From JAXHLG01 sp034522495 (GTDB taxonomy: Bacteria > Patescibacteriota > Minisyncoccia > Moranbacterales > DUUL01), in the NCBI GenBank assembly GCA_034522495.1, contig JAXHLG010000002.1, positions 1-64,000 of the forward strand: a stretch of 64,000 bases of DNA. The letters run 5' to 3'. The translations under genes were made by a program, and so were the position numbers. Positions 34,120 through 43,628 of the stretch are shown here, piece by piece. A model generated the notes under the pieces. That model was not told the DNA's origin. It saw only the letters and a list, made by a program, of their open reading frames with translations, and ran no database searches. Within the stretch, counting starts at the first letter, position 1, and the number at the start of each line of letters is the position of its first letter.

Positions 34120-35358
34120 TTGAAAGAAATAAAAAAAGGGGAGGGAAAAACGGTTTTTATTCCTTTTTTGTTGCTTGTATTTATTTTGCCTTTTGTTTTT
34201 GCCTTGAATCCGGGGTCAAGTATTGATTTGTCCGCGGTAAGAGTTGCAATTCCGCTTTTATTCCTGCTGTGGCTGGCCGTTTTCTTGTTCAAGAAAAATT
34301 TGCTTATTGATGTTCGCTGGCGATTCTGGGCTCTTTTAGCTTTAATTCTTCTTTCTTTTGTTTCTGTGCTGTGGGCCGAGGAGGAGGCTTGGGCTATTCG
34401 CAAGTCTCTTTTTCTGGCCTCCGTTTTTCCCATATATTTTGTCGCTTTTTCTTTTTTTAAAAAAAGAGGCGGCTTTTTTCAATTTTCTAAAGTTTTGAGC
34501 TGGTCGGCATTTCTGACTGCTTTTCTGGGCGTTGTCCAATTTTTTTCCCAATTTTTTATAGGCCTGGAAACAATTTTGCGGCTGCAAAGAAAAGTGGCGC
34601 CTTTTTTTCTGGGAAATAATTTTGCCGAAGAAGTTATTCAGTACAACAGTTGGATGGTCAACTTGGGCGGACATACCCTGCTTCGCTCCTTTGCGGTGTT
34701 CCCCGATCCGCATCTCTTTGCTATTTTTTTAACTTTATCCCTTCCTTTCACTATTTACGCTTACTTGAAAAGCGAGAAGCGGATTTATTTGATTATTAGC
34801 ACTTTTATTCTTGCGGGCTTATTTCTTTCTTTTTCCAGAGCTGCTTACTTGGGTGTCTTGGCTATATTCTTCGCCTCCGTATTCGCCATCAAACCCTTCA
34901 AAAGAAACGTTCTGGTTGTTCTGGTTTCTTTGCTTATGCTTTTTTCTTTGGTCGCGGTTTTTCACCAAAGATTTTTCTCCATTTTCGACCTTAAAGAAGG
35001 ATCGGTTTCCAGTAGAGTGGAGATGCTGGAAAAATCTTGGCAAGTTTTTGCTCAAAACCCCGTCAAGGGAGTAGGCATAGGAAATTTGCCCAAAGCCGTA
35101 GAATATTCCTCCAGCTACAGGCAGCCCATTTACGCTCACAATTTGTTTTTGGATTTTGCTTCAGAGCTGGGCTTGATTGGACTTTCTCTTCTTTCAATCG
35201 CTGTTGGCGCCCCCTTGGCGTATCTATTCAAAGGTGCTACGCTGGAACAAAAAATCACAGCCATTTCTGTGCTAGCCCTGCTGGTTCTGGCAATGTTTGA
35301 AACCCCGTTTTACTCAGTCAGAGTTTTTCCCCTAATATTAATTATCCTTGCTATATGA
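34120..35358 (+). CDS. O-antigen ligase/polymerase family membrane protein
   Basis: The 412-residue protein has about ten to twelve membrane helices and a Wzy_C-like core. A large periplasmic-type loop (QFFSQFFIGLETILRLQRK) and the motif LSFSRAAYLGVL are visible, with GVGIGNLPKAVEYSSSYRQP and AHNLFLDFASELGLIG near the end, which is the family signature. Members join or polymerise lipid-linked glycans outside the membrane. The start is TTG. Its last codons overlap the ATG of the next gene (ATGA), which implies translational coupling. Confidence 0.85.
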   Translation: MKEIKKGEGKTVFIPFLLLVFILPFVFALNPGSSIDLSAVRVAIPLLFLLWLAVFLFKKNLLIDVRWRFWALLALILLSFVSVLWAEEEAWAIRKSLFLASVFPIYFVAFSFFKKRGGFFQFSKVLSWSAFLTAFLGVVQFFSQFFIGLETILRLQRKVAPFFLGNNFAEEVIQYNSWMVNLGGHTLLRSFAVFPDPHLFAIFLTLSLPFTIYAYLKSEKRIYLIISTFILAGLFLSFSRAAYLGVLAIFFASVFAIKPFKRNVLVVLVSLLMLFSLVAVFHQRFFSIFDLKEGSVSSRVEMLEKSWQVFAQNPVKGVGIGNLPKAVEYSSSYRQPIYAHNLFLDFASELGLIGLSLLSIAVGAPLAYLFKGATLEQKITAISVLALLVLAMFETPFYSVRVFPLILIILAI

Positions 35359-36524
35359 CCTTTTTGCGTTTTTTTTCCATTCTTGTTTTTCTTTTTAGCT
35401 GGAGTTATTTAATAAAAATACCTTTAGCCAACAAGGGAAGCGTCAATCTGCTGGATTTGTTGATAATTTTTTATCTAGTCTGTTTTCTCGTCTGGCTTTG
35501 GCGGGAGAAAAAAATTAAAAATTTTATTGGCTGGCTTGCCGGCAATAAGCTTTTTTGGCTTTTCACTGTTTTTGTTTTTTTTGTTTTTATCTCTTGGACT
35601 GCTAACATAAAGATAGATCCCTGGAATAACCTGGGACTAATAAAAAGTTTTTTTGTGTTGCCGGGTCTGTTTGCGGCTACACTCCCCTATTTAAACCGAG
35701 CCCGAGCAAATTGGTTCCGTGACTATTTGGCCGGTTTTTTGTTTTATTCCTCGGGATTAGCCTTGGCTTCTATTTTTGCTTTTTTGGCAGGTCAAACAAG
35801 CTATGACGGCCGGGTGTCTTTGATATTCCAATCTCCGAATCAGTTGGTTTTTCTGCTTTCAGTCGGCTATTTAGTTTCTGTGGTATTTTTACTGTTGCGC
35901 AAAGAAAACAAGCTTTTGCTTGCTTTGTCTACGGCGGTTCATCTTTTGGCAATATTATCTACCCATTCCGCCGGAGCCGCGCTTTCAGTCGCTGTTTTAA
36001 CCATCGGAGCCGCGGCAATAAAAAAATATCCCCAGGCCGCGATTGTTATTCCGGCAGTCGCTGTTGCCCTTCAAATAATCCTTTTGCTTGGAATTTTAAA
36101 CACTAATCTGCTTTTAAAGCATTCCTCGCGCAATCCCTTTGAAAACAAAAACTCCCTTGATTCAAGACTGGTTGTTCATAGCGTCACAGAGAGAATTTTG
36201 AAGAATAGCCCTCTTCTGGGAATCGGGCCGGCAAATTTTCAGAAAAAATATTTGGATCAGCAGCAAGAATTCAAGCCCTATCCCCAATGGGCCGTCCCCC
36301 ATTCTCACCATCTTTTCGCGCAAATCTGGCTTTCCTCGGGTTTTTTGGGTTTGTTTTCTTTTGCTTGGCTATTTGTTTTTAAAATAAAAAAGGCCGCTAA
36401 AAAGAAGTCTCTCGCTATTATTTCTCTGTTTATCTTAAGTTATATTCTTCTTCACGGCCTGGCTGACGTCCCCATTTGGAAGAATGATGTGGCGCTTTTG
36501 TTTTGGTTTTTTATTTTTCTTTGA
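35355..36524 (+). CDS. Second O-antigen ligase/polymerase family membrane protein
   Basis: The 389-residue polytopic protein resembles its upstream neighbour in layout: multiple helices, STHSAGAALSVAVL in the middle, then LGIGPANFQKKYLDQQQ and PHSHHLFAQIWLSSGFLGL, the conserved H-rich loop of O-antigen ligases. Two such proteins in tandem suggest one polymerase and one ligase, or two acceptors; this cannot be decided here. The start overlaps the previous stop by 4 bases. Its 3' end overlaps the convergent propeller gene by 14 bases. Confidence 0.83.
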   Translation: MTFLRFFSILVFLFSWSYLIKIPLANKGSVNLLDLLIIFYLVCFLVWLWREKKIKNFIGWLAGNKLFWLFTVFVFFVFISWTANIKIDPWNNLGLIKSFFVLPGLFAATLPYLNRARANWFRDYLAGFLFYSSGLALASIFAFLAGQTSYDGRVSLIFQSPNQLVFLLSVGYLVSVVFLLLRKENKLLLALSTAVHLLAILSTHSAGAALSVAVLTIGAAAIKKYPQAAIVIPAVAVALQIILLLGILNTNLLLKHSSRNPFENKNSLDSRLVVHSVTERILKNSPLLGIGPANFQKKYLDQQQEFKPYPQWAVPHSHHLFAQIWLSSGFLGLFSFAWLFVFKIKKAAKKKSLAIISLFILSYILLHGLADVPIWKNDVALLFWFFIFL

Positions 36525-37629
36525 TATCAACTTCCGCGCTCATCAGGTTGCCGCTTTTTCTATCAATAAAATAAAGCTTTCCTTGCTTTTCATTAAAAAG
36601 CAAGTTAACGGCATCTACGGAATTTTTCTCTTTTTGTAAGTCCGTCAATCTATCCTTTTTGCCGGCCTCCGTGTCGATTCTCCAAAAAGTGTCATTGGAG
36701 AAAAATCTCTCTTCTTTCCAATTTTCTATTAAGTTAACATCTTCGGAAAATCCCGTAATCAAACCGCAATAAACAAACTCTCCCTTGTCACCCCAAACGC
36801 ATTTTTCCGCCACCGTGGGAAACGCCAACGAGTAATATTCTCCGCTTTCAATATCCAAATATCCCAACTCCGCTTTGTCCGCCTGCTGAAAGGAGATAAG
36901 AAGATACTCTCCCTCGGGCGACCACTGACAGCTGAAATTTTTCTTCAAATCAAAAATTTTCTCTCTTTCTTTTTCCACTAAATCCACTAGGTAAACTCCG
37001 TTTTCGGTGTCATTGGAGTTTTGTCCGGATGGATAATACAGCACTTCTTTATTTCCCGGCCGCAGCTTTAACTCAACATTTTCGAAAGGAGTGTCTATGA
37101 TTTTTTTCCAGTTTTCTCCATTGGTGCTTGAAATATCAATTTCCGATACCTGGCCGGCTTTGTCTGCATAATGATATATTATCCCGTCTCCAAAGGTGTT
37201 CCAAACGGCTTCTCTGATGCCTTTTTTTAGTTCCGTGCTTTCATTGTCAAACAGCTTAAAAGCCGATATTCGATTGTCTTGCTTAACCATAACTTTATTT
37301 CTATTGAATGACCACTCAATTTCTTCCGGTTTTTTCAGAGGGTAAGAACCCGCGTTTTTTTTATACAAGCCCTCAAGAGACAAACTTAAAAAATTATTTT
37401 TATTGTAATAAAAAATAACATCCTTGTCTCTGTTGAAGGCGGCGCTCTTAACATCTCCTTCCACCAAAACGCTAAAGGATGAATTTTCTTTTGTTTCTTC
37501 TCTGTCTTTTTCTTTGTTTGTAACCTCAAGCTTCCCACCCTGTTTATCAAGGAAAAAGTTTTTGATTCCGTACGCCGCTCCAGCGAGAAAAAAGAGGCTG
37601 ATTGATATTATTAGAATTTTTTTTCTCAT
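36511..37629 (-). CDS. Membrane-anchored beta-propeller protein (TolB/WD40-like)
   Basis: The 372-residue protein has one N-terminal membrane helix (ILIISISLFFLAGAAYGI) and an extracytoplasmic region with repeated propeller-type blades: DVIFYYNKNNFLSLSLEG, EIEWSFNRNKVMVKQDN, CQWSPEGEYLLISFQQ and CVWGDKGEFVYCGL. Such WPG/SPDG blades are typical of TolB-like proteins, which bind partners rather than catalyse. It is the last gene of the eleven-gene secretion operon and starts 7 bases after the previous stop, so it may be an outer scaffold of that machine. Confidence 0.75.
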   Translation of the reverse strand: MRKKILIISISLFFLAGAAYGIKNFFLDKQGGKLEVTNKEKDREETKENSSFSVLVEGDVKSAAFNRDKDVIFYYNKNNFLSLSLEGLYKKNAGSYPLKKPEEIEWSFNRNKVMVKQDNRISAFKLFDNESTELKKGIREAVWNTFGDGIIYHYADKAGQVSEIDISSTNGENWKKIIDTPFENVELKLRPGNKEVLYYPSGQNSNDTENGVYLVDLVEKEREKIFDLKKNFSCQWSPEGEYLLISFQQADKAELGYLDIESGEYYSLAFPTVAEKCVWGDKGEFVYCGLITGFSEDVNLIENWKEERFFSNDTFWRIDTEAGKKDRLTDLQKEKNSVDAVNLLFNEKQGKLYFIDRKSGNLMSAEVDIKEK

Positions 37630-37636
37630 TGCAAGT

Positions 37637-40477
37637 TTATTCTTTTTTATTTTTTAACTCTCCGCGCCTTGTTTCTATCGCTGAAAAACCCAGTATTATC
37701 AACCAGAATAAAACCACGGCAATAGAAAGTCTTAAAGAAAAAACTATGTATTCGGGGGCGTTTTTGTAAGTAGAGGCCAGAAAATACTTAACGCTGCCCT
37801 CATGGGCTGTTTCATCAGATTCCTTGATATGTTCTGTTTTTCTTATAGTTATAGCCTTTTTGGCTGTTAGTTTTTTTATTTCATTTTTGTTAAAGCCCCA
37901 CATTTCCTTTAAGTCCCGCTTTTCTTCTTCTGTGAATTTTTTTGCGGTCTCCACTTGCAGGTTAATGCTCTCCCCCGCTTCACCGAGAATATTAAAGGTT
38001 ATTTTATTTTCTTCCAGCTTAATATCCAGTTCATCTCTTTTTTCAATAAATTCTTCATCAACCTCCGCGCCATTCCAATACCAAATCAACTCATAATCGT
38101 CGCTTTCCAAATAATTTGGTACCACATCCGCCCTCATAGTCGCTCTTTTTTCCAAGGAGGCCAGGAATACTTTATCGGATACTTTTTCTCCCTTGGTTAC
38201 ATTTTCAATAACTTTCGGCCAGACCGCAGTTTCGTTGTCGCTTCTAATGTTTGAAATGGGGTTGGAAACACTTATTAATCGCTCGCTGTTAATATTTTCT
38301 TCGTCTTGCTTTTCGGCTTTCATTGATATTTTTTGCATATCGCCACTTCTCCCCGTGGCCGGGAAATAGAAAATGTCGTCCAACACACACCCTTCCTCAA
38401 ACAGACACTCGGAAGAGTTAAGGGGAGCATTGATTTTTTGTCCATTAATTTCCCAGATATAGTCTGCCGATTCAGCGTCTTCGATGTCCGCCTGAGCAGC
38501 TATTATTTGAAAGGGGTAAGTGGGGCAAACTTTGTTATAAAGACTGGTGGTGCAAATTTCTTTTTGCTTTTCATAAACACCATCAGAACCTCTTTCAATT
38601 TTATAAAACCTGATTTGAGTATTGTTAACAGAAACAAGTATGGGAATCTTGGAAACACTGATTATACTGCTATTCCTGCTTCTTTTGGTTTCCAAGTAAA
38701 CAAGAAAGTAAAAATTGCCTGATTTTTCGCTTATCGCTTTATCCTGAAAAAACTTCCTGGTTGGTTTGAATTGAATATCCGACAGCGCCAGCCCCTGCGT
38801 GTAGGAATTAGATTTTAACACTCCTTTGCTGCAATCGCCCAGCACATCCCCTCCACCAGCTCCACCGGCGCAATCTTCGGTTAAAAGCTCCGCCTGATTA
38901 GTGCCATCTTGCGCATCTTCAGTGCAGGAATCCAGATAACCTTCTTTGCAGTAGTAAACATCCCACTTGTAATACACAAATTCTTCCTCGGTGGCCTCTT
39001 CGTTTAAGCTGGCGTTAACTGTTATATTACTTGAATATTCGTGCTCCTTTATGTCAGCTTGGGGTTTGCGCGGTTCATGGCTTAAATCCGCTTTGAGAGC
39101 TCCCACTTTATGTTCATGCACAGGCACTGTCGCCAAATATGGATAGCCGAAATCCGTATCTTTGTCCTCGCATTCATCGCCTAAGACAAATTCCTTTTTG
39201 GTGTATCCGTTGTCCATTTTTTCTCCCGAGCACGTATCCACGCTAGCCCAAGTTATCTTATAATAAGCGTTAAGGCCGGGGACCGCTCCGGCAGCATTTT
39301 CAATTTTACTGATGTTTTGCTCGATATTCAAGGAAGCGCTTTGAGAGCCGGATGATTCGGCAGAAGAACTTGAGTTTTGACCAGTCGCGCTAGCGCTCGC
39401 ATCCAATTCCTGCTCCATTTCTAAATCTTCTTTTACAGTTGTATCCACCATTGGGTCATAGCCTTTGCCTTCGTTAGTGGGAACCATGGATGTACCCTCA
39501 ATAATAACGCCGACTCTATCGCCTTCTTCATATCTCCAAGTAAATTGCTGTTGATTTAATCCGGCCAAGTCAGCCTCATCCCTGACCCCGTCTCCATCCG
39601 TATCAGGGTTATTAGGGTCCAGCTTCCAACAGGCTTCTTCATTGGTGGTGAATTCCCCGTCACCCAATTTATAATCATCTTTGCATTCAATTTCAGCCCC
39701 GTCGTAAGGATTGGCAAATGTTTCCCCCTTTGGGGCTTCGGGGAATTTATGATCGCATTCAACAATCAAGTCCCTTCCTGAGTTGTCCATATAGTCCAAT
39801 TGGCTTGATTGGCTCTGTCCACCGGCATCGCTTGCATTTGGCACCCCAAAATTATGCCTGTAACATCTCGTTACACAATCCGGATCTACCACTCTTTTGG
39901 AGTTGTCTAGGTAGCATACGCTTTCAAATTTACCAATCTCGGCTTCAGGGGCATTTGTTTTACCGCCTTTTCCGGTTCTACCGCCCATAGGCGCCCAAAA
40001 GGAGTCATCATCGAGATCTTCGTCTGCTCCTTCGCTGTAATCCACATTAAAATGGTACGGATCAAAATCCCCCCTGGCCACAATACCCATTGCTCTTCTT
40101 TTTGCTTTTTCCATTATATCCTTTTCGCTGTCCGGATCGTCTTCTTCTTTTATTAGAAACCATGTGTAATAAAGATTATTGTTAGCAGTTTTAAATGACC
40201 TCGGTTGAGCCGTTGCCGTAACTTTTTCACCTTCTTTGGGATTTGATGTGTCAAAAAAAATATCAGCCTCGGGGTAATCTTTTTTTCTATCGGATCTTCT
40301 TAACACATTTTGATCAAAACCGTATCTTTTTTCTACTTTATTTAGCACTTCTTTAACAGATGGAATATGTATGCCGCCACCAAACAAGGCATAAGCCGGA
40401 TAGGCTCCTTGAGCCCATAAAAAACAACACAACAAGGAAAACACTAAACACTTTTTTGTTTTATTTTTTTTCTTCAT
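37637..40477 (-). CDS. Large exported protein with calcium-binding-type repeat and C-terminal anchor
   Basis: The 946-residue protein has a signal peptide (KKCLVFSLLCCFLWAQGAYPAYA), many cysteines, a thrombospondin type 3-like Ca2+ motif (DPNNPDTDGDGVRDEADL), several Ig-like segments (FFDTSNPKEGEKVTATAQP; RMLISV-like strands) and one C-terminal membrane helix (LRLSIAVVLFWLIILGF). It would sit outside the cytoplasmic membrane. It overlaps the CPBP gene by 4 bases and is followed at once by the propeller gene. Patescibacterial secretion operons often include such large anchored proteins; a structural or adhesive role is inferred. Confidence 0.7.
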   Translation of the reverse strand: MKKKNKTKKCLVFSLLCCFLWAQGAYPAYALFGGGIHIPSVKEVLNKVEKRYGFDQNVLRRSDRKKDYPEADIFFDTSNPKEGEKVTATAQPRSFKTANNNLYYTWFLIKEEDDPDSEKDIMEKAKRRAMGIVARGDFDPYHFNVDYSEGADEDLDDDSFWAPMGGRTGKGGKTNAPEAEIGKFESVCYLDNSKRVVDPDCVTRCYRHNFGVPNASDAGGQSQSSQLDYMDNSGRDLIVECDHKFPEAPKGETFANPYDGAEIECKDDYKLGDGEFTTNEEACWKLDPNNPDTDGDGVRDEADLAGLNQQQFTWRYEEGDRVGVIIEGTSMVPTNEGKGYDPMVDTTVKEDLEMEQELDASASATGQNSSSSAESSGSQSASLNIEQNISKIENAAGAVPGLNAYYKITWASVDTCSGEKMDNGYTKKEFVLGDECEDKDTDFGYPYLATVPVHEHKVGALKADLSHEPRKPQADIKEHEYSSNITVNASLNEEATEEEFVYYKWDVYYCKEGYLDSCTEDAQDGTNQAELLTEDCAGGAGGGDVLGDCSKGVLKSNSYTQGLALSDIQFKPTRKFFQDKAISEKSGNFYFLVYLETKRSRNSSIISVSKIPILVSVNNTQIRFYKIERGSDGVYEKQKEICTTSLYNKVCPTYPFQIIAAQADIEDAESADYIWEINGQKINAPLNSSECLFEEGCVLDDIFYFPATGRSGDMQKISMKAEKQDEENINSERLISVSNPISNIRSDNETAVWPKVIENVTKGEKVSDKVFLASLEKRATMRADVVPNYLESDDYELIWYWNGAEVDEEFIEKRDELDIKLEENKITFNILGEAGESINLQVETAKKFTEEEKRDLKEMWGFNKNEIKKLTAKKAITIRKTEHIKESDETAHEGSVKYFLASTYKNAPEYIVFSLRLSIAVVLFWLIILGFSAIETRRGELKNKKE

Positions 40478-41280
40478 GAAATTAAGCTTAATTGATTTTT
40501 AGCTTGGTTAATATTATAAAGGATTATTGCATCAGTAGCAAGCACTATTAGCCATCTTACCAAAAAAGGATAAAAAACATTTCTGGTTTGCACAAAGACA
40601 ACACCCAGGAAAAGTGAAAAGAGCAATGATAAAAACAAAAATTGCCATTGATAGTTTTCCAAAAACAAAACCTCAAAAGTCGCAAAGGCTGCCGCCTGCA
40701 AAAACAACGCTTTCATAACGCCCCAATTCCTTTCCGCCGCCCTCATGATAACGCCCCTGAAGAAAAACTCCTGGGAAAAAAGCACTATCGGCAATATAAA
40801 CAAGTTAACAAAATATATCATGAAGCCATCCTCCAAATAGTAACCGCTTCTTGATAAATAATTAATTCCTACGTGGCCTTCCCAGCTTACCCACCAAACC
40901 AAACAAAGCATAACGCCGAAAAAAACAACTGTTTTAGCCAAAGAAAAAAGCAATTCAAGTCGATTAATTTTGTTATAAAACAAGCTCTTTAAAAATTTCT
41001 TTGGAAAAAAATATTTACTTACTACCAGCGGGAGCAACAAGAAAAAGAAGGCTGAAGCTAATGCTGTTTCCCAAACCCCGTCAGTTTCAATTTTGAAAAA
41101 CATAAACAAAAAGAAGATCAAGATCAAAACAAATTCTAAGCCGACAATCTTCATCAAGAAATAATTTTTCTTGTTTTTGTTTTGCATTGTTGAAACTTTT
41201 AACTCTTGCATACAATCACTGTTATACTTTTCTAAAATCAAAGCAATACTTATCTTATTTTTTTGAACAAAATTAGTCAA
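40474..41280 (-). CDS. CPBP-family intramembrane protease-like protein, probably degenerate
   Basis: The 268-residue protein has about seven to eight membrane helices and the CPBP/Abi arrangement. The first motif, normally EExxxR, reads QEFFFRG: the second glutamate and arginine are present but the first glutamate is glutamine. The expected histidine motifs are not seen (FATFEV and FLVRWLIVLATD occur in their places), so it is probably not an active protease. An in-frame start further downstream (MQNKNKKNYF) is possible. It overlaps both neighbours by a few bases within the secretion operon. Confidence 0.65.
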   Translation of the reverse strand: MTNFVQKNKISIALILEKYNSDCMQELKVSTMQNKNKKNYFLMKIVGLEFVLILIFFLFMFFKIETDGVWETALASAFFFLLLPLVVSKYFFPKKFLKSLFYNKINRLELLFSLAKTVVFFGVMLCLVWWVSWEGHVGINYLSRSGYYLEDGFMIYFVNLFILPIVLFSQEFFFRGVIMRAAERNWGVMKALFLQAAAFATFEVLFLENYQWQFLFLSLLFSLFLGVVFVQTRNVFYPFLVRWLIVLATDAIILYNINQAKNQLSLIS

Positions 41281-41728
41281 TACTCTCTTTTTTTTCTTCT
41301 TTCCTTTCTTTTAGAATCATCCAGTAATTGGCTATCGCGGTCATGGTAAAGAAAGGCACAATTCCCAACCCTAAAAAGCCAAGAATTATCTCCCCTCCAT
41401 AACCCCCTCCGTTTATAACAATTTTTTTAAAAGGGCTTATTTTTAAGTATCCGCCAATTTTCAGCAAAATAAACAAAAGAACAGTAAAAACCAGTGAAAT
41501 AGCGCCCCCGACAAAAGGGGCGGCGGAAAGAATGTCGGCGATTATAGATAATATAACAATCCATATCAAAACCGCGTCTTTTAAAGGATCTATTTCCGTG
41601 AAAGCTGTTAAGCTAGCTCCCGCGCTTTTAATCCCTGCAACGCTTCCCTTGCTACCTCGGCTTCCCTTGTCATCTCTTCTGTTTTTTTCCAGAGCTCGCC
41701 TTTTTTGAATCTCTTCTTCGTAGCTCAT
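41273..41728 (-). CDS. Small membrane protein of the secretion operon
   Basis: The 151-residue protein has a charged, basic start (EEEIQKRRALEKNRRDD), a Gly/Ser linker and three hydrophobic segments (VLIWIVILSIIADILSAAPF; ISLVFTVLLFILLKIGGYL; IILGFLGLGIVPFFTMTAIA), then a charged tail. I do not recognise a family. It starts 2 bases after the VirB4 stop and overlaps the next gene by 8 bases, so it is made together with the VirB4 ATPase and may anchor or regulate it; that is inference. Confidence 0.65.
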   Translation of the reverse strand: MSYEEEIQKRRALEKNRRDDKGSRGSKGSVAGIKSAGASLTAFTEIDPLKDAVLIWIVILSIIADILSAAPFVGGAISLVFTVLLFILLKIGGYLKISPFKKIVINGGGYGGEIILGFLGLGIVPFFTMTAIANYWMILKERKEEKKESID

Positions 41729-41730
41729 GT

Positions 41731-43617
41731 TTAGGTGTTTAATTTCTCTTGCTCTTTCTTGATCTTCATTCTTTGAGCCGGATTGGTGGTGATAAGCTTA
41801 TCCTCGTTATAAGAAGCTATGACTTGAATAGCGGCTCTCTTGTTTCCCGCAAAGAAAATCCCCTCTCCCACCCTTGTCTCCATTAGAAAATACTTCTCTC
41901 TTTCTGTTAAATAAAAGGTGTCCGCCACTACGTCGATAGAAGACTTTGACTGCTTCATCAACAACTGAAGAGAAGAATTGGAAACAATCGGTTTTCCGTA
42001 CCTGGAATTCATAAAATCCGATATGTCCTGGGTTATGGTTGTTAGCCCTCCATAATACTTCCTTATTCTTTTAGCAATAGCAAATAAAAACATAGCGCCC
42101 TCCTCATGCTCCATCATCCACCACGCCTCATCCACCGTTACGAGCCTTTTTTTCATGTTATACCGAACCTCGTTCCAAATGTATTTTAATACCAAAAACA
42201 TGGCTATTGGCCTCAAAGCGTCTTCTAAGTCGCGAATATTAAAAACGACGAGGCGATTATTCAATGAAACATTGGTTGGCTTATCCAAAAAACCCCTGTA
42301 AATCCCCTTGGTGTATTTTTCCAGTCTTATAGATAAATCCCCGGCGCCCTTCATATTGCTTAAAACTCCTTCGAAGTCGGACAAAAGAGGCATTTGTTTG
42401 TTTTTTAATTCTTGAGCGGGCGTGTCTTTGGTGATATCTCGAACCGCATAAGTTTCATTGAGGGCTCTTTCCAATACCGACTCTTCTTCCGGGGTAATGG
42501 TTCCCAGCATAATCTTTAAAAGCCGCAACAAGTCGGCTATATTGGAGCGAATAGTTTCTTCAGTATTTTCGTCCTCGTTGGATCTTAAATCGAAAGGATT
42601 AATGTGGTGAGGAGAGTTCAAGGAAATAGAAATATAACTTCCGCCAACGGCTTCCGCCAAGTATCTGTATTCATCTTCCGGGTCGATAACTATTGAATCA
42701 GTTCCCAACATTAAAGAACGGAGAATTTCCAGTTTCACCGCGTAGCTTTTGCCGGCGCCGGATTTAGCAAACACCACTGTGTTGGCGTTTTCCAGGCTGA
42801 ATCTATCAAACAAAATCAGGGAATTGTTATGCTTGTTAATCCCATACATAATGCCCTGATTGGAAGTCACATTGGATGAGATAAAAGGAAAGGCCGTAGA
42901 CAGGGGAGAAGTGTTTAAATCGGAGCCCGCCATTAATTTGTCGGTGCACAGGGGTAAACAAGAATCAAATCCTTCTTTGGCTCTAAACACGGCTTTTTTA
43001 GTATAAATTGACAATGCCTCGAGAGAGTTCTGAACCGTGGAGACGTCTTTGCTCAGTTTTTCTTCGCTTTTAGCAAAAACGTTTATATATACGCCGCATT
43101 TAAAAACTTTTTCTACTCCTTCTTGAAGTTTGTTTCTAAGTTTTTCAACGTTTTCATATGCCATCTCCAACTCCGGATCCCGCGTAAGCCCCTTTTTGTC
43201 TTCTATATTCATCTGCGATTGTATTTGGGTTACTTTTTTCTTTAAATTTTTTAAAACTTTTGTTGTTTCAATCGGATGCACAAAAATCGAAACATCAATG
43301 GGCAAATCCAATGTAATTAACTGGCCCACCCAGCCCGAAGTCAACACGCGGGGATAAGCTGAAACAAAAATTGTTTTGCAATATACATCTCCTATTTGCA
43401 AATAAGAACTGGATACTCCCATGGCAGAAGGCGCAATAAAGTCCAGAACGCGAGTCAAGCCTTCTTCGTATATTTCTTTTCTGTTGAGAATGTCAATTTC
43501 CTCATATTCATCATCCTTCCAAGAATTCAATTTCGAAGGATTTTTTTCTCCGGATTTTCTTTCATTCTCCTTTTCGTCTCCGGACTTCTTTTTTTTCTTT
43601 TTAAATAAGTCAAACAT
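41731..43617 (-). CDS. virB4: VirB4/TraC-type secretion ATPase
   Basis: The 628-residue ATPase powers type IV secretion at the inner face of the membrane. The Walker A box is AKSGAGKSY (about 284-292), the Walker B box VTVDEAWWMM (~493-502) and ITQDISDF is the downstream sensor-like motif. The N-terminal third matches the VirB4 helper domain (VYCKTIFVSAYPRVL, QLITLDLPIDVSIFVHP). No membrane helix is present. It follows the 218-residue TraC-like gene by 11 bases. Length and motifs are of the form found in Gram-positive conjugation systems and Patescibacteria. Confidence 0.9.
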   Translation of the reverse strand: MFDLFKKKKKKSGDEKENERKSGEKNPSKLNSWKDDEYEEIDILNRKEIYEEGLTRVLDFIAPSAMGVSSSYLQIGDVYCKTIFVSAYPRVLTSGWVGQLITLDLPIDVSIFVHPIETTKVLKNLKKKVTQIQSQMNIEDKKGLTRDPELEMAYENVEKLRNKLQEGVEKVFKCGVYINVFAKSEEKLSKDVSTVQNSLEALSIYTKKAVFRAKEGFDSCLPLCTDKLMAGSDLNTSPLSTAFPFISSNVTSNQGIMYGINKHNNSLILFDRFSLENANTVVFAKSGAGKSYAVKLEILRSLMLGTDSIVIDPEDEYRYLAEAVGGSYISISLNSPHHINPFDLRSNEDENTEETIRSNIADLLRLLKIMLGTITPEEESVLERALNETYAVRDITKDTPAQELKNKQMPLLSDFEGVLSNMKGAGDLSIRLEKYTKGIYRGFLDKPTNVSLNNRLVVFNIRDLEDALRPIAMFLVLKYIWNEVRYNMKKRLVTVDEAWWMMEHEEGAMFLFAIAKRIRKYYGGLTTITQDISDFMNSRYGKPIVSNSSLQLLMKQSKSSIDVVADTFYLTEREKYFLMETRVGEGIFFAGNKRAAIQVIASYNEDKLITTNPAQRMKIKKEQEKLNT

Positions 43618-43628
43618 AATAGATTTTA

